NCBI GenBank assembly: GCA_948467735.1
Contig: CAOKFN010000012.1
Location: forward strand, 1 to 64,000
Length of the DNA: 64,000 bases
Direction of reading: 5' to 3'
Source of the DNA: an uncultured bacterium
GTDB taxonomy: Bacteria; Bacillota; Clostridia; Lachnospirales; Lachnospiraceae
A model generated the notes under the pieces. The model did no database searches and was not told where the DNA came from. It was given only the letters and a program-made list of their open reading frames with translations. Of the stretch, positions 52,511 through 60,683 are shown piece after piece (the first letter of the stretch is position 1; each line of letters begins with the position of its first letter). Made by a program: the position numbers and the translations under genes.

Positions 52511-52828
52511 TCACAGTATGGCGTCCGCCTTTTTCTGCAGTTCCTCTTTTTCCATTGCCCCTATATAAACCGCTTCCGGTTTTCCGTTCTTGAAAAACAT
52601 AAACGTGGGAATGCTGGAAATACGATAGGCCGCCGCCAGCTGCATATTTTCATCCGTATTGCATTTTCCAACCTTCAATTTACCCTCATATTCCTCCGCA
52701 AGCTTTTCCACGATCGGCATCATAGCTCTGCAGGGCATACACCGGTCCGAATAAAAATCCACCATTACGGGCATTGACGCCTGAAGCACTTCCTTCTCAA
52801 AATTATCCGCAGTAAACTTATATTCCAT
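52511..52828 (-). CDS. trxA: Thioredoxin
   Basis: A 105-residue thioredoxin with the fold signature VMVDFYSDRCMPCRAMMPIVE; the active site is CMPC, not the usual CGPC, which may shift its redox potential. Cytoplasmic disulfide reductase. A weak GGAGG-like site precedes ATG 52828; trmB lies 38 bp upstream and may share the transcript. Confidence 0.9.
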   Translation of the reverse strand: MEYKFTADNFEKEVLQASMPVMVDFYSDRCMPCRAMMPIVEKLAEEYEGKLKVGKCNTDENMQLAAAYRISSIPTFMFFKNGKPEAVYIGAMEKEELQKKADAIL

Positions 52829-52866
52829 TTTTTACCTCCTCTTCCCTCATGGGCTGCATTTCGTTT

Positions 52867-53511
52867 TTACCGATAAACAACATATTTGTAAATAGGATTC
52901 CCCATGGCGGAAAACTTCTCCTCATATTCCGTCATGACATTGCCCTGCATCAAAAGTTTGTCGCCGTGCAGGTCATAGGTAACTACTTCCGGCTGCCAGC
53001 CGGCAGGGACAAGCTCGCTGATTGCAAAATCAAACAGCTCTCGATTATCCGTCTTAAATTCCAGCCTGCCGTCCCGCTTCAAAATCACGTCATAGCGGGC
53101 AAGGAATTCTTTGGAAGGCAGTCTGCGCTTTGCATGTCTGTCTTTGGGCCAAGGATCGGAAAAATTCAGATAAATCCTGTCCACTTCCCCAGCGGCAAAG
53201 ACCTTCGTGATATCCTCCGCGTCCATTCTCAGAAATTTCAGGTTGGGAAGGTCTTCCTCTTCCATTTTCTGAACGGCCCTCAGCAGCACGCTGGAATATT
53301 TCTCAATACCAATGTAATTGATATCGGGGTGTTCCTTAGCCATAGTATGTATAAATCTGCCCTTTCCCATACCGATTTCAACATAAATAGGCTGTCCGTT
53401 CCCGAAAATTTCTTTCCATGTTCCAAGACACCGGGACTGCATCGCTTCCTGTACCACATAAGGACTTTCCGCAATCACCTCGCGAGCCCCTCTGATATTT
53501 CGCAATCTCAT
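52867..53511 (-). CDS. trmB: tRNA (guanine-N7-)-methyltransferase
   Basis: A 214-residue TrmB: the SAM motif 'YVEIGMGKGRFI', 'NYIGIEKYSSV', and the family signature 'YLNFSDPWPKDRHAKRRL' with the catalytic Asp. It forms m7G46 in tRNA. Length matches the family. It is followed by trxA on the same strand. Confidence 0.94.
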   Translation of the reverse strand: MRLRNIRGAREVIAESPYVVQEAMQSRCLGTWKEIFGNGQPIYVEIGMGKGRFIHTMAKEHPDINYIGIEKYSSVLLRAVQKMEEEDLPNLKFLRMDAEDITKVFAAGEVDRIYLNFSDPWPKDRHAKRRLPSKEFLARYDVILKRDGRLEFKTDNRELFDFAISELVPAGWQPEVVTYDLHGDKLLMQGNVMTEYEEKFSAMGNPIYKYVVYR

Positions 53512-53826
53512 ATTTATGCCTCCCTGCGCGCTGCCTGTGAGGGTATCACCCTCTTTTTGAGCGTATCGTCAATATATTTATGGCAGTCAAAGCCCCCGCA
53601 GGAATCGAATATTATTCTCGGATTATATTGTACGAAAGCTTTCCTTGAAACTTACCCTGTGCCGCCATAGGTTGAACAAATATCCCTCTCTAAATGTACT
53701 GTATCTTTTCCCTCTTGTCAATCCATGAATCCTTCTGAAATCATATAATTTTTGAAATATAGTAGTTTTTTTTTTTGACAAAATAGTATATAATAAGACC
53801 AAGAAACTATTTTGCGAGGTTTTTCT

Positions 53827-55281
53827 ATGTCGAATTCCAAATATCATTTTTTCCATAAATTTATGAATAAATGCTCTCATATCCTGATGGCGGCAGCCTG
53901 TGCGGGTTGTCTGTTTTTAGACTCATCCATCAGCGCTTCCGCCATAACTGCCGAACAGGAAGCGCGGCTGGAAGTCCAGCGCGGCATGGAAATTCAGTCC
54001 AATCAGGTGTCCGGCTGGCCAACGGGGCCCGTGGTAGGCGCCGAATCCGCTATTTTAATGGAAGCGGAAACCGGAACCATACTTTACGCCAAAAACATAC
54101 ATCAGCCGGAATATCCCGCCAGTACGACGAAAATCCTCACGGCCCTGCTGGCCTCCGAATTGTGTGAGATGGACGAAACCGTTGCCTTTTCCCGAAAGGC
54201 TGTATTTGACACCCCCAGAGACAGCAGTCATATTGCCATGGATGTGGGACAGGAACTTACCATGGAGCAAAGCCTGAACGCCGTCCTGATTCGTTCTGCC
54301 AACGAGGTTGCTTTTGCTATAGCGGAACATATCACCGGCACCACGAACTGGGAAGATTTTGCAGATATGATGAACGCCAGAGCCAAGGAGCTGGGCTGTC
54401 TGAACACTCATTTTGTGAATCCCAACGGTCTGCCGGACGAAAACCATTACACCACCGCTTATGACCTTGCCATGATAGGAAGGGCATTCTTTGCCAATGA
54501 AATGCTTTGTAAAATCACCCTAATCCGCCGGCTGGAGATTCCTGCTTCCGACAAACTGCCCCTGCAGAAGCTGGAACTCAACCAAATGAAAATCATCCCC
54601 GGCGGGGAATATGCCTACAAATATCTTGTGGGCTGCAAAACCGGTTACACGCAGGACGCACGCAGCTGTCTGGTATCCTGTGCGGAGAAAAACGGCATGA
54701 AGTTAATCTGTGTGGTCATGCGGGACGAAAATCCCTATCAGTATGAAGACACCATTTCCCTATTTGAATATGGTTTTGCGAATTTTGAGAGCGTAAAAGC
54801 AGCACAGATGGAGACAAAGTACAATATCAACAATACCAGCCTGTTTTACAGCGGGAATGATATTTTTGGCAGTTCCCGTCCCCTTTTGGCATTAAATGAG
54901 AACGATTTTATTATTCTGCCCAAAACAATCTCTTTTGCGGAAACGGAATCAAATATCTCTTACGAAACCACCAGCGACAATCAGGCGGCTGTCATCTTCT
55001 ATTCCTATCAAGATATGCCGCTTGGTTCCGTGAGGGTAAATTTTGTCGTAGATAATGAAGAAAGTTTTATTTTCAATACACAGCCGGAGGTTGAAGAGCC
55101 AATAGAAACGGATGCGGAGAAGCCTGTGATTTATGTCAATAAAATCTGGATGGGCGGTCTCCTTGCAGCGGCGGCGGCCATAGTCCTGATTCGGATTGTC
55201 ATCTATTTCATACAAAAAAATTACGCCTTCCCCGGCAGAGACGGCAGGCGGAGAAGGCGGCGGAATCATTGGCGGCGTTAA
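53827..55281 (+). CDS. D-alanyl-D-alanine carboxypeptidase (DacF/PBP5 type)
   Basis: A 484-residue low-molecular-weight penicillin-binding protein with signal peptide (to about 40), active-site S99 in PASTTK, the SAN triad ('IRSANEVAFAI') and KTGYT. It trims stem peptides of peptidoglycan. Unlike secreted DacA, it ends in a C-terminal membrane helix (about 440-460) and a basic tail 'RDGRRRRRRNHW'. ATG 53827 has GCGAGG upstream. A T-rich promoter region (53764-53790) precedes it. Confidence 0.9.
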   Translation: MSNSKYHFFHKFMNKCSHILMAAACAGCLFLDSSISASAITAEQEARLEVQRGMEIQSNQVSGWPTGPVVGAESAILMEAETGTILYAKNIHQPEYPASTTKILTALLASELCEMDETVAFSRKAVFDTPRDSSHIAMDVGQELTMEQSLNAVLIRSANEVAFAIAEHITGTTNWEDFADMMNARAKELGCLNTHFVNPNGLPDENHYTTAYDLAMIGRAFFANEMLCKITLIRRLEIPASDKLPLQKLELNQMKIIPGGEYAYKYLVGCKTGYTQDARSCLVSCAEKNGMKLICVVMRDENPYQYEDTISLFEYGFANFESVKAAQMETKYNINNTSLFYSGNDIFGSSRPLLALNENDFIILPKTISFAETESNISYETTSDNQAAVIFYSYQDMPLGSVRVNFVVDNEESFIFNTQPEVEEPIETDAEKPVIYVNKIWMGGLLAAAAAIVLIRIVIYFIQKNYAFPGRDGRRRRRRNHWRR

Positions 55282-55391
55282 ATTTTATATGACCTAGGAA
55301 GCAAATCGTGCCGCCCACGGCTTCCATTGCAGCAGGGCAGGTATCAGAACGCATCCGAAAATGTAACTGAGGAACATCTTTTCAGGCCGTA

Positions 55392-56354
55392 CTAAGCTTC
55401 TTCCGGCAGGTCCCTGCGTCTGCGCAGTTCTTTGACATGCTGGCTGCGTTCTTTGAGAAGTTCCGCCTCTTCCTGTGAAATCAGCTTTGTGGTTTTGACA
55501 ATATATGTTTTTCCGTCTTCCGATTTACGAATCCGGATTTTTCCTTTCAGATAACCGTGTTTATCACAGTATGCAAGGCAATAATAGTGCCTGCCATTGG
55601 GCGTAAACCACCTGATTTTCTTCCTGAGGTTCCGATGGCAGAGGTAGCATTTGCTGGATACTACCTCCCTATCCGTAAACGCCTCCGTTTTATCGGCAAA
55701 TTCTCTGGAAATATATTTCATATACGTATCAAATTGAACCTTAATCTCTGATTTCCTGTCCTTCGGCGGATGAAATACATCAAAGGATACCTTTTTCAAT
55801 ACCTCCGGTTTTTTCATGATAATTACGATTAAAATTTTTGCAGTATAATAAGCGTCGCTGAAAGCTCTGTGAAAAGGAATGTCTTTCTCCATTTCCAGAA
55901 ATTCCACCGCATGCTCCAGCGATATTCTTGATTTTCCATCTTGAAATGCAATGCTGAACAGTTTCTGTACATCCAAATAGACCAGCGGCCCTTTTGACAG
56001 AGGTTCCATTTGATAATATTTCATATTTCTTTGAAGCTCTATCAAATCCATTGCGCCCCAAGTGCAGAACAAATATTCTTCTCTTCCGCACCATCGGAAG
56101 AACTCCTCCGCCACTTGAAGAAAAGGTCTGCCGCGTTCCAGCTCATGCATCTGTAGATGAATCAGCCTGCTTGTAATCTGATTCATCTCATGATACACCG
56201 CGGGCCTTATCAGTTCGTTAAATTCGCCTGTCATAAGCCCTTCACTGTCCAGCCGGATGGCGCCGATTTCAATAATTTCAAAATGGAGGCCAGATACCTC
56301 TTCCTCTACACTGCTGCTTTGATTCCATTCCAAATCGAATACAATATAATTCAT
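55392..56354 (-). CDS. DEDDh 3'-5' exonuclease with zinc-ribbon-like C-terminus
   Basis: A 320-residue protein with a DnaQ-like exonuclease domain (D7 and E9 in VFDLEWN; HRAFSDAYYT with the catalytic His and Asp), followed by a segment with paired cysteines (CYLCHR ... YCLAYCDKHG) and a basic, helical end. The family is common in Lachnospiraceae; the nucleic-acid target is not known. The frame starts at the ATG at 56354. Confidence 0.8.
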   Translation of the reverse strand: MNYIVFDLEWNQSSSVEEEVSGLHFEIIEIGAIRLDSEGLMTGEFNELIRPAVYHEMNQITSRLIHLQMHELERGRPFLQVAEEFFRWCGREEYLFCTWGAMDLIELQRNMKYYQMEPLSKGPLVYLDVQKLFSIAFQDGKSRISLEHAVEFLEMEKDIPFHRAFSDAYYTAKILIVIIMKKPEVLKKVSFDVFHPPKDRKSEIKVQFDTYMKYISREFADKTEAFTDREVVSSKCYLCHRNLRKKIRWFTPNGRHYYCLAYCDKHGYLKGKIRIRKSEDGKTYIVKTTKLISQEEAELLKERSQHVKELRRRRDLPEEA

Positions 56355-56450
56355 AAAAGTCCTTTCAACTGCCGAATCCCTCCCGCGACGCGCCGTGAGG
56401 GATGAAAAATCATATCTCTCATCAGCCTTTGCTTCTTAGGCAAAAGCGTT

Positions 56451-57287
56451 TCAGAACTTATCTTTCACATACCTATGTTCAATCCAAGTATGTACCAGCG
56501 ATATCCAAGAAGTGCATTCCTCCTGCATTGCGCCGCCGCCCTTACTGGCGGTCAGTCTGTTCGCAAGGGAAAGTCCGTGTCCGCCGCAGGGGTACATATG
56601 AAATTCGACAGGAATTCCTGCCCTGCGCATCGCGCTTACAAATAACAGGGAGTTTTCAACCGGCACTGACTGATCCGTAAAGGTATGCCAAATAAACGCG
56701 GGGGGCGTCTGGCTGCCGACCTGAAGCTCCAGCGACATTTTCTCCGAAAGCTCTTCTTCCCGCTCGCCTAACAGCTTTTGAAAAGACCCTCTATGGGCGA
56801 ACTCTCCCGAGGTAATCACCGGATAGCAGAGTATCATGCCGTCGGGCCGCAGCTGTCTGCGCTCGTCCGCCTCCAGCCCCGCCGCTTCCGCCAAAAAGCC
56901 TTCCTCCCAAAACACTCCAAGGGAGGCCGCCAGATGACCGCCTGCCGAGCATCCCAGCACGATAATCTGTTCCGGATTTACATGCCATTTCTCCGCGTTC
57001 CGGCGAATGAGGACCATGCTCTTGGCCAATTCCGTAAGGGCCGTGGGATACACTGCGGGCCAGCAGGAATATTTCAACACCGCCGCATGATAACCCATGG
57101 CAAGAAACTGCATTGCAAGAGCTTCCCCTTCTCTGTTGGAGGTATGATTGTATCCGCCCCCCGGGCATACCAATATCATGGGCCTGTCCGCCACTGCGAC
57201 ATCATCATAAGTATCCTGAATATAAGTAATCAATCTGGATTCGGGCAGAGAGCCCTCCGCCTGAATCGGAAACGTTAAATTTAACAT
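56451..57287 (-). CDS. Alpha/beta hydrolase (BD-FAE-like esterase)
   Basis: A 278-residue esterase: oxyanion motif 'VCPGGGYNHTS', nucleophile in GCSAGGHLA, Asp in 'HTFTDQSVP', His in 'CGGHGLSLA'. This matches the acetylxylan esterase-like/BD-FAE group that removes acetyl or feruloyl groups from plant polysaccharides. ATG 57287 has GAAGGAGAG upstream; the longer frame overlaps proS. It follows proS by 35 bp. Confidence 0.87.
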   Translation of the reverse strand: MLNLTFPIQAEGSLPESRLITYIQDTYDDVAVADRPMILVCPGGGYNHTSNREGEALAMQFLAMGYHAAVLKYSCWPAVYPTALTELAKSMVLIRRNAEKWHVNPEQIIVLGCSAGGHLAASLGVFWEEGFLAEAAGLEADERRQLRPDGMILCYPVITSGEFAHRGSFQKLLGEREEELSEKMSLELQVGSQTPPAFIWHTFTDQSVPVENSLLFVSAMRRAGIPVEFHMYPCGGHGLSLANRLTASKGGGAMQEECTSWISLVHTWIEHRYVKDKF

Positions 57288-57322
57288 AATTCTCTCCTTC
57301 TGCAAAACGGCGGCGCTTCGCC

Positions 57323-58756
57323 TTAATAAGCTCTCCCCCAATATACCATCTTCTTGGCCGGTTTTCCACAACATACGCAGGTATCCGCAATCTGTTCCTG
57401 TTCAAAAGGAATGCACCGGCTTGTAACGCTTAGTTTCTCCTTAATTTTAATTTCGCATTCCTCGCAGCCGCACCACATTGCTTTTACAAATCCCGACTTT
57501 TCTTGGAAAAGCCGCTCAAATTCTGCCATATCGGCGGCTGTGCAGGTATTGGCGTCCCTATGGGCCCTAGCCCTTTCCAGCATTTCCTTCTGGATGGTTT
57601 CCAAAAGCTCCCCTGCCCTTGCCTCCAGCTCCTCCAAAGGCACTTCCAGCTTTTCTCTGGTGTCCCGGCGGCAGACGACGCATCTGCCCGCTTCCATATC
57701 CTTGGGGCCGATTTCCACGCGGAGGGGATAACCGCGCATTTCCGCCTCCGCGAATTTCCAGCCGGGGGTCTTGTCGCTGTCGTCAACCTTGACCCGGAAG
57801 CTCTTTGCCAAGATATCCCGAAGCTCATAGGCCTTTTCCAGCACGCCTTCTTTTTTCTGTTGGATGGGAATCACGCATATCTGTACGGGCGCCGCCTTGG
57901 GAGGGAGCACCAGCCCTTCGTTGTCCCCGTGAACCATGATAATGGCGCCAATCAGGCGGGTGGTCATTCCCCAAGAGGTCTGGTGTACATATTTCAGCTT
58001 ATTGTCCCTGTCCGTGAACTGCACCCCAAACGCCTTGGCGAAGCCGTCGCCGAAATTGTGGGTGGTGCCCGCCTGCAGCGCCTTGCCGTCGTGCATCAGC
58101 GCCTCGATTGTGTAAGTTGCCAGCGCTCCGGCAAATTTCTCCTTCTCCGTCTTCCGGCCCTTAATCACCGGAATTGCAAGCACTTCCTCACAGAACTGCG
58201 CGTAGACGTTCAGCATCTGTATGGTTCGCTCCTGCGCTTCCTCCGCAGTCGCATGGGCAGTATGACCTTCCTGCCACAAGAATTCTCTGGACCGCAGAAA
58301 GGGTCTTGTCTCTTTTTCCCAGCGCACCACGGAGCACCACTGATTATATACTCTGGGCAGATCCCTATAGGACTGTATATCGTTTTTATAAAAATCACAA
58401 AACAGCGTCTCGGAGGTGGGACGCACACACAGCCTTTCCTGCAGGGGCTGCAATCCTCCATGCGTCACCCATGCCACCTCGGGCGCAAAGCCTTCCACAT
58501 GGTCCTTCTCCTTCTGCAGCAGAGACTCCGGAATAAACATGGGAAGGTATACGTTTTCCACCCCCGTTTCTTTGAATCTTGCATCCAGCTGTTTCTGAAT
58601 CAATTCCCAGATTGCATAGCCTGCGGGCTTGATTACCATGCATCCCTTTACGGAAGTATAATCAATCAGCTCCGCCTTCTTCACCACATCCGTGTACCAC
58701 TGCGCGAAATCCACATCCATGGATGTGATTTCCTCCACCATCTTTTTCTCTGCCAT
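57323..58756 (-). CDS. proS: Prolyl-tRNA synthetase
   Basis: A 477-residue class II enzyme of the short (eukaryote-like) type: 'VKGCMVIKPAGYAIWELIQ', 'RVYNQWCSVVRWEKETRPFLRSREFLWQEGHTAHA', a zinc-binding C-terminal region (CGCEEC ... CVCCG) and the typical final YWGRAY. It lacks the editing insertion of the bacterial type. ATG 58756 with AAGGAGG is used; the frame extends 63 bases further up without homology. No T-box is seen upstream. Confidence 0.95.
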   Translation of the reverse strand: MAEKKMVEEITSMDVDFAQWYTDVVKKAELIDYTSVKGCMVIKPAGYAIWELIQKQLDARFKETGVENVYLPMFIPESLLQKEKDHVEGFAPEVAWVTHGGLQPLQERLCVRPTSETLFCDFYKNDIQSYRDLPRVYNQWCSVVRWEKETRPFLRSREFLWQEGHTAHATAEEAQERTIQMLNVYAQFCEEVLAIPVIKGRKTEKEKFAGALATYTIEALMHDGKALQAGTTHNFGDGFAKAFGVQFTDRDNKLKYVHQTSWGMTTRLIGAIIMVHGDNEGLVLPPKAAPVQICVIPIQQKKEGVLEKAYELRDILAKSFRVKVDDSDKTPGWKFAEAEMRGYPLRVEIGPKDMEAGRCVVCRRDTREKLEVPLEELEARAGELLETIQKEMLERARAHRDANTCTAADMAEFERLFQEKSGFVKAMWCGCEECEIKIKEKLSVTSRCIPFEQEQIADTCVCCGKPAKKMVYWGRAY

Positions 58757-58832
58757 CTTTCCTTTCTCCTCCTTCCGCATATCGCGGTATTTCAAATCTG
58801 TTTTATTATCTATATTCATATCTTTTTTCAGC

Positions 58833-60113
58833 CTAAGTATTCTTCTCCTTCTTTTTATGCCCTTCCAGTCCGGGCACCATCACAATGGCAACCCAGCCCG
58901 CGCTGAAACCATTGTTGTACAAATTCAATCCCCCATACATTTCCGTGGTACAGGTAACAATCGCCGAATGCAGCATTCCTGCGATAATTCCGGGAATCAC
59001 GCCGAACTTTCCCGCAATGGGCGCCAAGCCCACCACGAAAATTGCCGCCAGCTGCATGCTGGGCGTGGTAGGCTGAAATTGATTTAAAAAAGTAGATAAA
59101 AACACCCCCAGAAGCACCGGCAGGTAATTCTTGATATGCGCGCCGAAAGCCGCAAATCCAAAGGCCGCAAGAACGGCTCCCACCACGGGACCGGAGAAAT
59201 CCCCTCCGATCAGGCAGATGTATATGGAACACACAATCCCTATCAGTCCCATATTCATCAAGGTAGTCCCCACACCCTCTAACAATACAAAATCGGCCGC
59301 CGCCCTGCCGGAATGACGGCATATTTTTATCACTCCCTTCAAGTCCCCTTTGTTCAAAAATAATCCATACAAAAAAGTAAGCGTAAAATATCCAAAAAGC
59401 CCTATCACTATCCATAGAGGACTCTCACCTCTCCAAATCATCACGGAGCCGCTCTCAAACCCAAAAGATTTCAGCACACAGACCAGTATAAAAGCAAGAA
59501 CTCCCGCCGAAAATCCCACATTGAACAGATTATATCCCTTGTGCATGGTCGCGGTGTGCAGAGAAAAGGTGGGAAGCGCGTAGCCGATAAACAGCCCCAC
59601 GCCCGCGGCAGACAGCATATTAATTATTTTTCCAAAAGGCAGAATAAAAATCAGTTCCGTAACCAGAGGCGCAAGGCAGGTTCCGAAAAGCGCCGTATAG
59701 ATACAGCTGCTTAACTGCACCCTATGTAACCTTGCATAGAGAAGCGCTCCCGTTAAAATCGGCAGAATGTTCACCGGATTTTTCCCCCACAACGCATAGC
59801 CCATATTGATAAAAAAAGCCGCCATGGTCAATCCGGTAAACTTCACTCTTTTAATACACAATAATACAAAGCCTATGGCCATCACAAACATGGAATTAAT
59901 AAACGCGGCGCCATAACCTGCCAATTCAAAGTAATCCGTAATCAGCGCATCTCTTGAGACAACAATCGTCCACAGTCCCCGAACAATGGACCACTCTCCC
60001 AAGTCCTCCCACCTGCTGCCAAATACTCCCGCTGCAAGCAGCATCAGAATGGAAAAGATGCAGAACAGCTTCAATTCCTTTCCTTCTAATTTCCCCCTGA
60101 TTTTTTCCGCCAT
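58833..60113 (-). CDS. DUF1576 membrane protein
   Basis: A 426-residue integral membrane protein with about ten to eleven hydrophobic helices, matching the DUF1576 family common in Clostridia. Substrate unknown; the fold suggests a transporter. ATG 60113 with CGGAGG is chosen; a longer frame adds 21 residues without conserved sequence. proS begins 76 bp downstream on the same strand, so the two may be co-transcribed. Confidence 0.85.
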   Translation of the reverse strand: MAEKIRGKLEGKELKLFCIFSILMLLAAGVFGSRWEDLGEWSIVRGLWTIVVSRDALITDYFELAGYGAAFINSMFVMAIGFVLLCIKRVKFTGLTMAAFFINMGYALWGKNPVNILPILTGALLYARLHRVQLSSCIYTALFGTCLAPLVTELIFILPFGKIINMLSAAGVGLFIGYALPTFSLHTATMHKGYNLFNVGFSAGVLAFILVCVLKSFGFESGSVMIWRGESPLWIVIGLFGYFTLTFLYGLFLNKGDLKGVIKICRHSGRAAADFVLLEGVGTTLMNMGLIGIVCSIYICLIGGDFSGPVVGAVLAAFGFAAFGAHIKNYLPVLLGVFLSTFLNQFQPTTPSMQLAAIFVVGLAPIAGKFGVIPGIIAGMLHSAIVTCTTEMYGGLNLYNNGFSAGWVAIVMVPGLEGHKKKEKNT

Positions 60114-60243
60114 CCATACCTCCGTCTTTTTTTCATACCCATCCAGCGGCTGAGCATTAGATGAGTTATAATACATCTATTTTAGTCTACCACAAGCGAC
60201 TCACGATTGCAAGCGGCACAAACCGGACACCATTCTTAATATA

Positions 60244-60274
60244 AGAAAAGGTTCTGCAAAGCAGAACCTTTTCT
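60244..60274. terminator. Bidirectional intrinsic terminator
   Basis: A perfect 14-bp stem (60244-60257 with 60261-60274, loop AAA) contains A runs and T runs in its arms, so both strands end in TTTTCT. It lies directly after the small protein gene and before the DUF1576 promoter region. Confidence 0.8.
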
Positions 60275-60302
60275 CCTACCGGCCGCCCTGCGGCATTCAA
60301 TA

Positions 60303-60527
60303 CTACTCCAGCACATCAAACGCCTTTCCGCAGGCCCATGGGCTTCCCACATCACAGCGCCCATGATGATATTGACGGGATACTGCCTTCCCCCGTCCTT
60401 CCTCCACATGCACCTGAATCCGGCTGTCGCCCGCCTGTATATAACTGTCCAGCAAAGCGGCCAGCGCTTCCACATCCTTGTCCGATATTTCCATTCCGGA
60501 CCTTTCGCCATTTTCATTCGCTGCCAT
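60303..60527 (-). CDS. Small Cys-containing protein, 74 aa
   Basis: A 74-residue soluble protein with a helical N-terminus (ISDKDVEALAALLDSYIQAG) and a C-terminal HHGRCDVGSPWACG motif that may bind metal. GGTGGAG precedes the start. It lies at the end of the pectin operon. I do not know its family. Confidence 0.55.
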   Translation of the reverse strand: MAANENGERSGMEISDKDVEALAALLDSYIQAGDSRIQVHVEEGRGKAVSRQYHHGRCDVGSPWACGKAFDVLE

Positions 60528-60539
60528 ATCTCCACCTTC

Positions 60540-60683
60540 TCACTTTTTCATGCCGCGGCACCGTACTTTCCACCCCCGGTTCCTGCCAAGCCCTCTTTCT
60601 GCGTCCGGCTCTTCTGCCAAAAGTCCGGCGGCTCTCTTTCCTCCGCCACGCTCTTCTGCCGGGCGCTCCGTATCCTCTTTCAT
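60540..60683 (-). CDS. Possible 47-residue ORF between PL11 and the small protein
   Basis: ATG 60683 overlaps the stop of the PL11 gene as ATGA, and the frame ends 12 bases before the next gene's start. The product would be Glu/Arg/Gly-rich with no domain. The operon-like fit favours translation, the composition argues against a folded protein. Confidence 0.35.
   Translation of the reverse strand: MKEDTERPAEERGGGKRAAGLLAEEPDAERGLGRNRGWKVRCRGMKK

Noticed and set aside
58757..58832. T-box before proS
   Set aside because: The 76-bp gap to the DUF1576 gene is too short and lacks the T-box consensus and a terminator.
57503..58906. 467-codon open frame opposite proS
   Set aside because: It is antisense to a fully conserved prolyl-tRNA synthetase and has no domain; GC-rich codon bias of proS keeps the opposite strand open.
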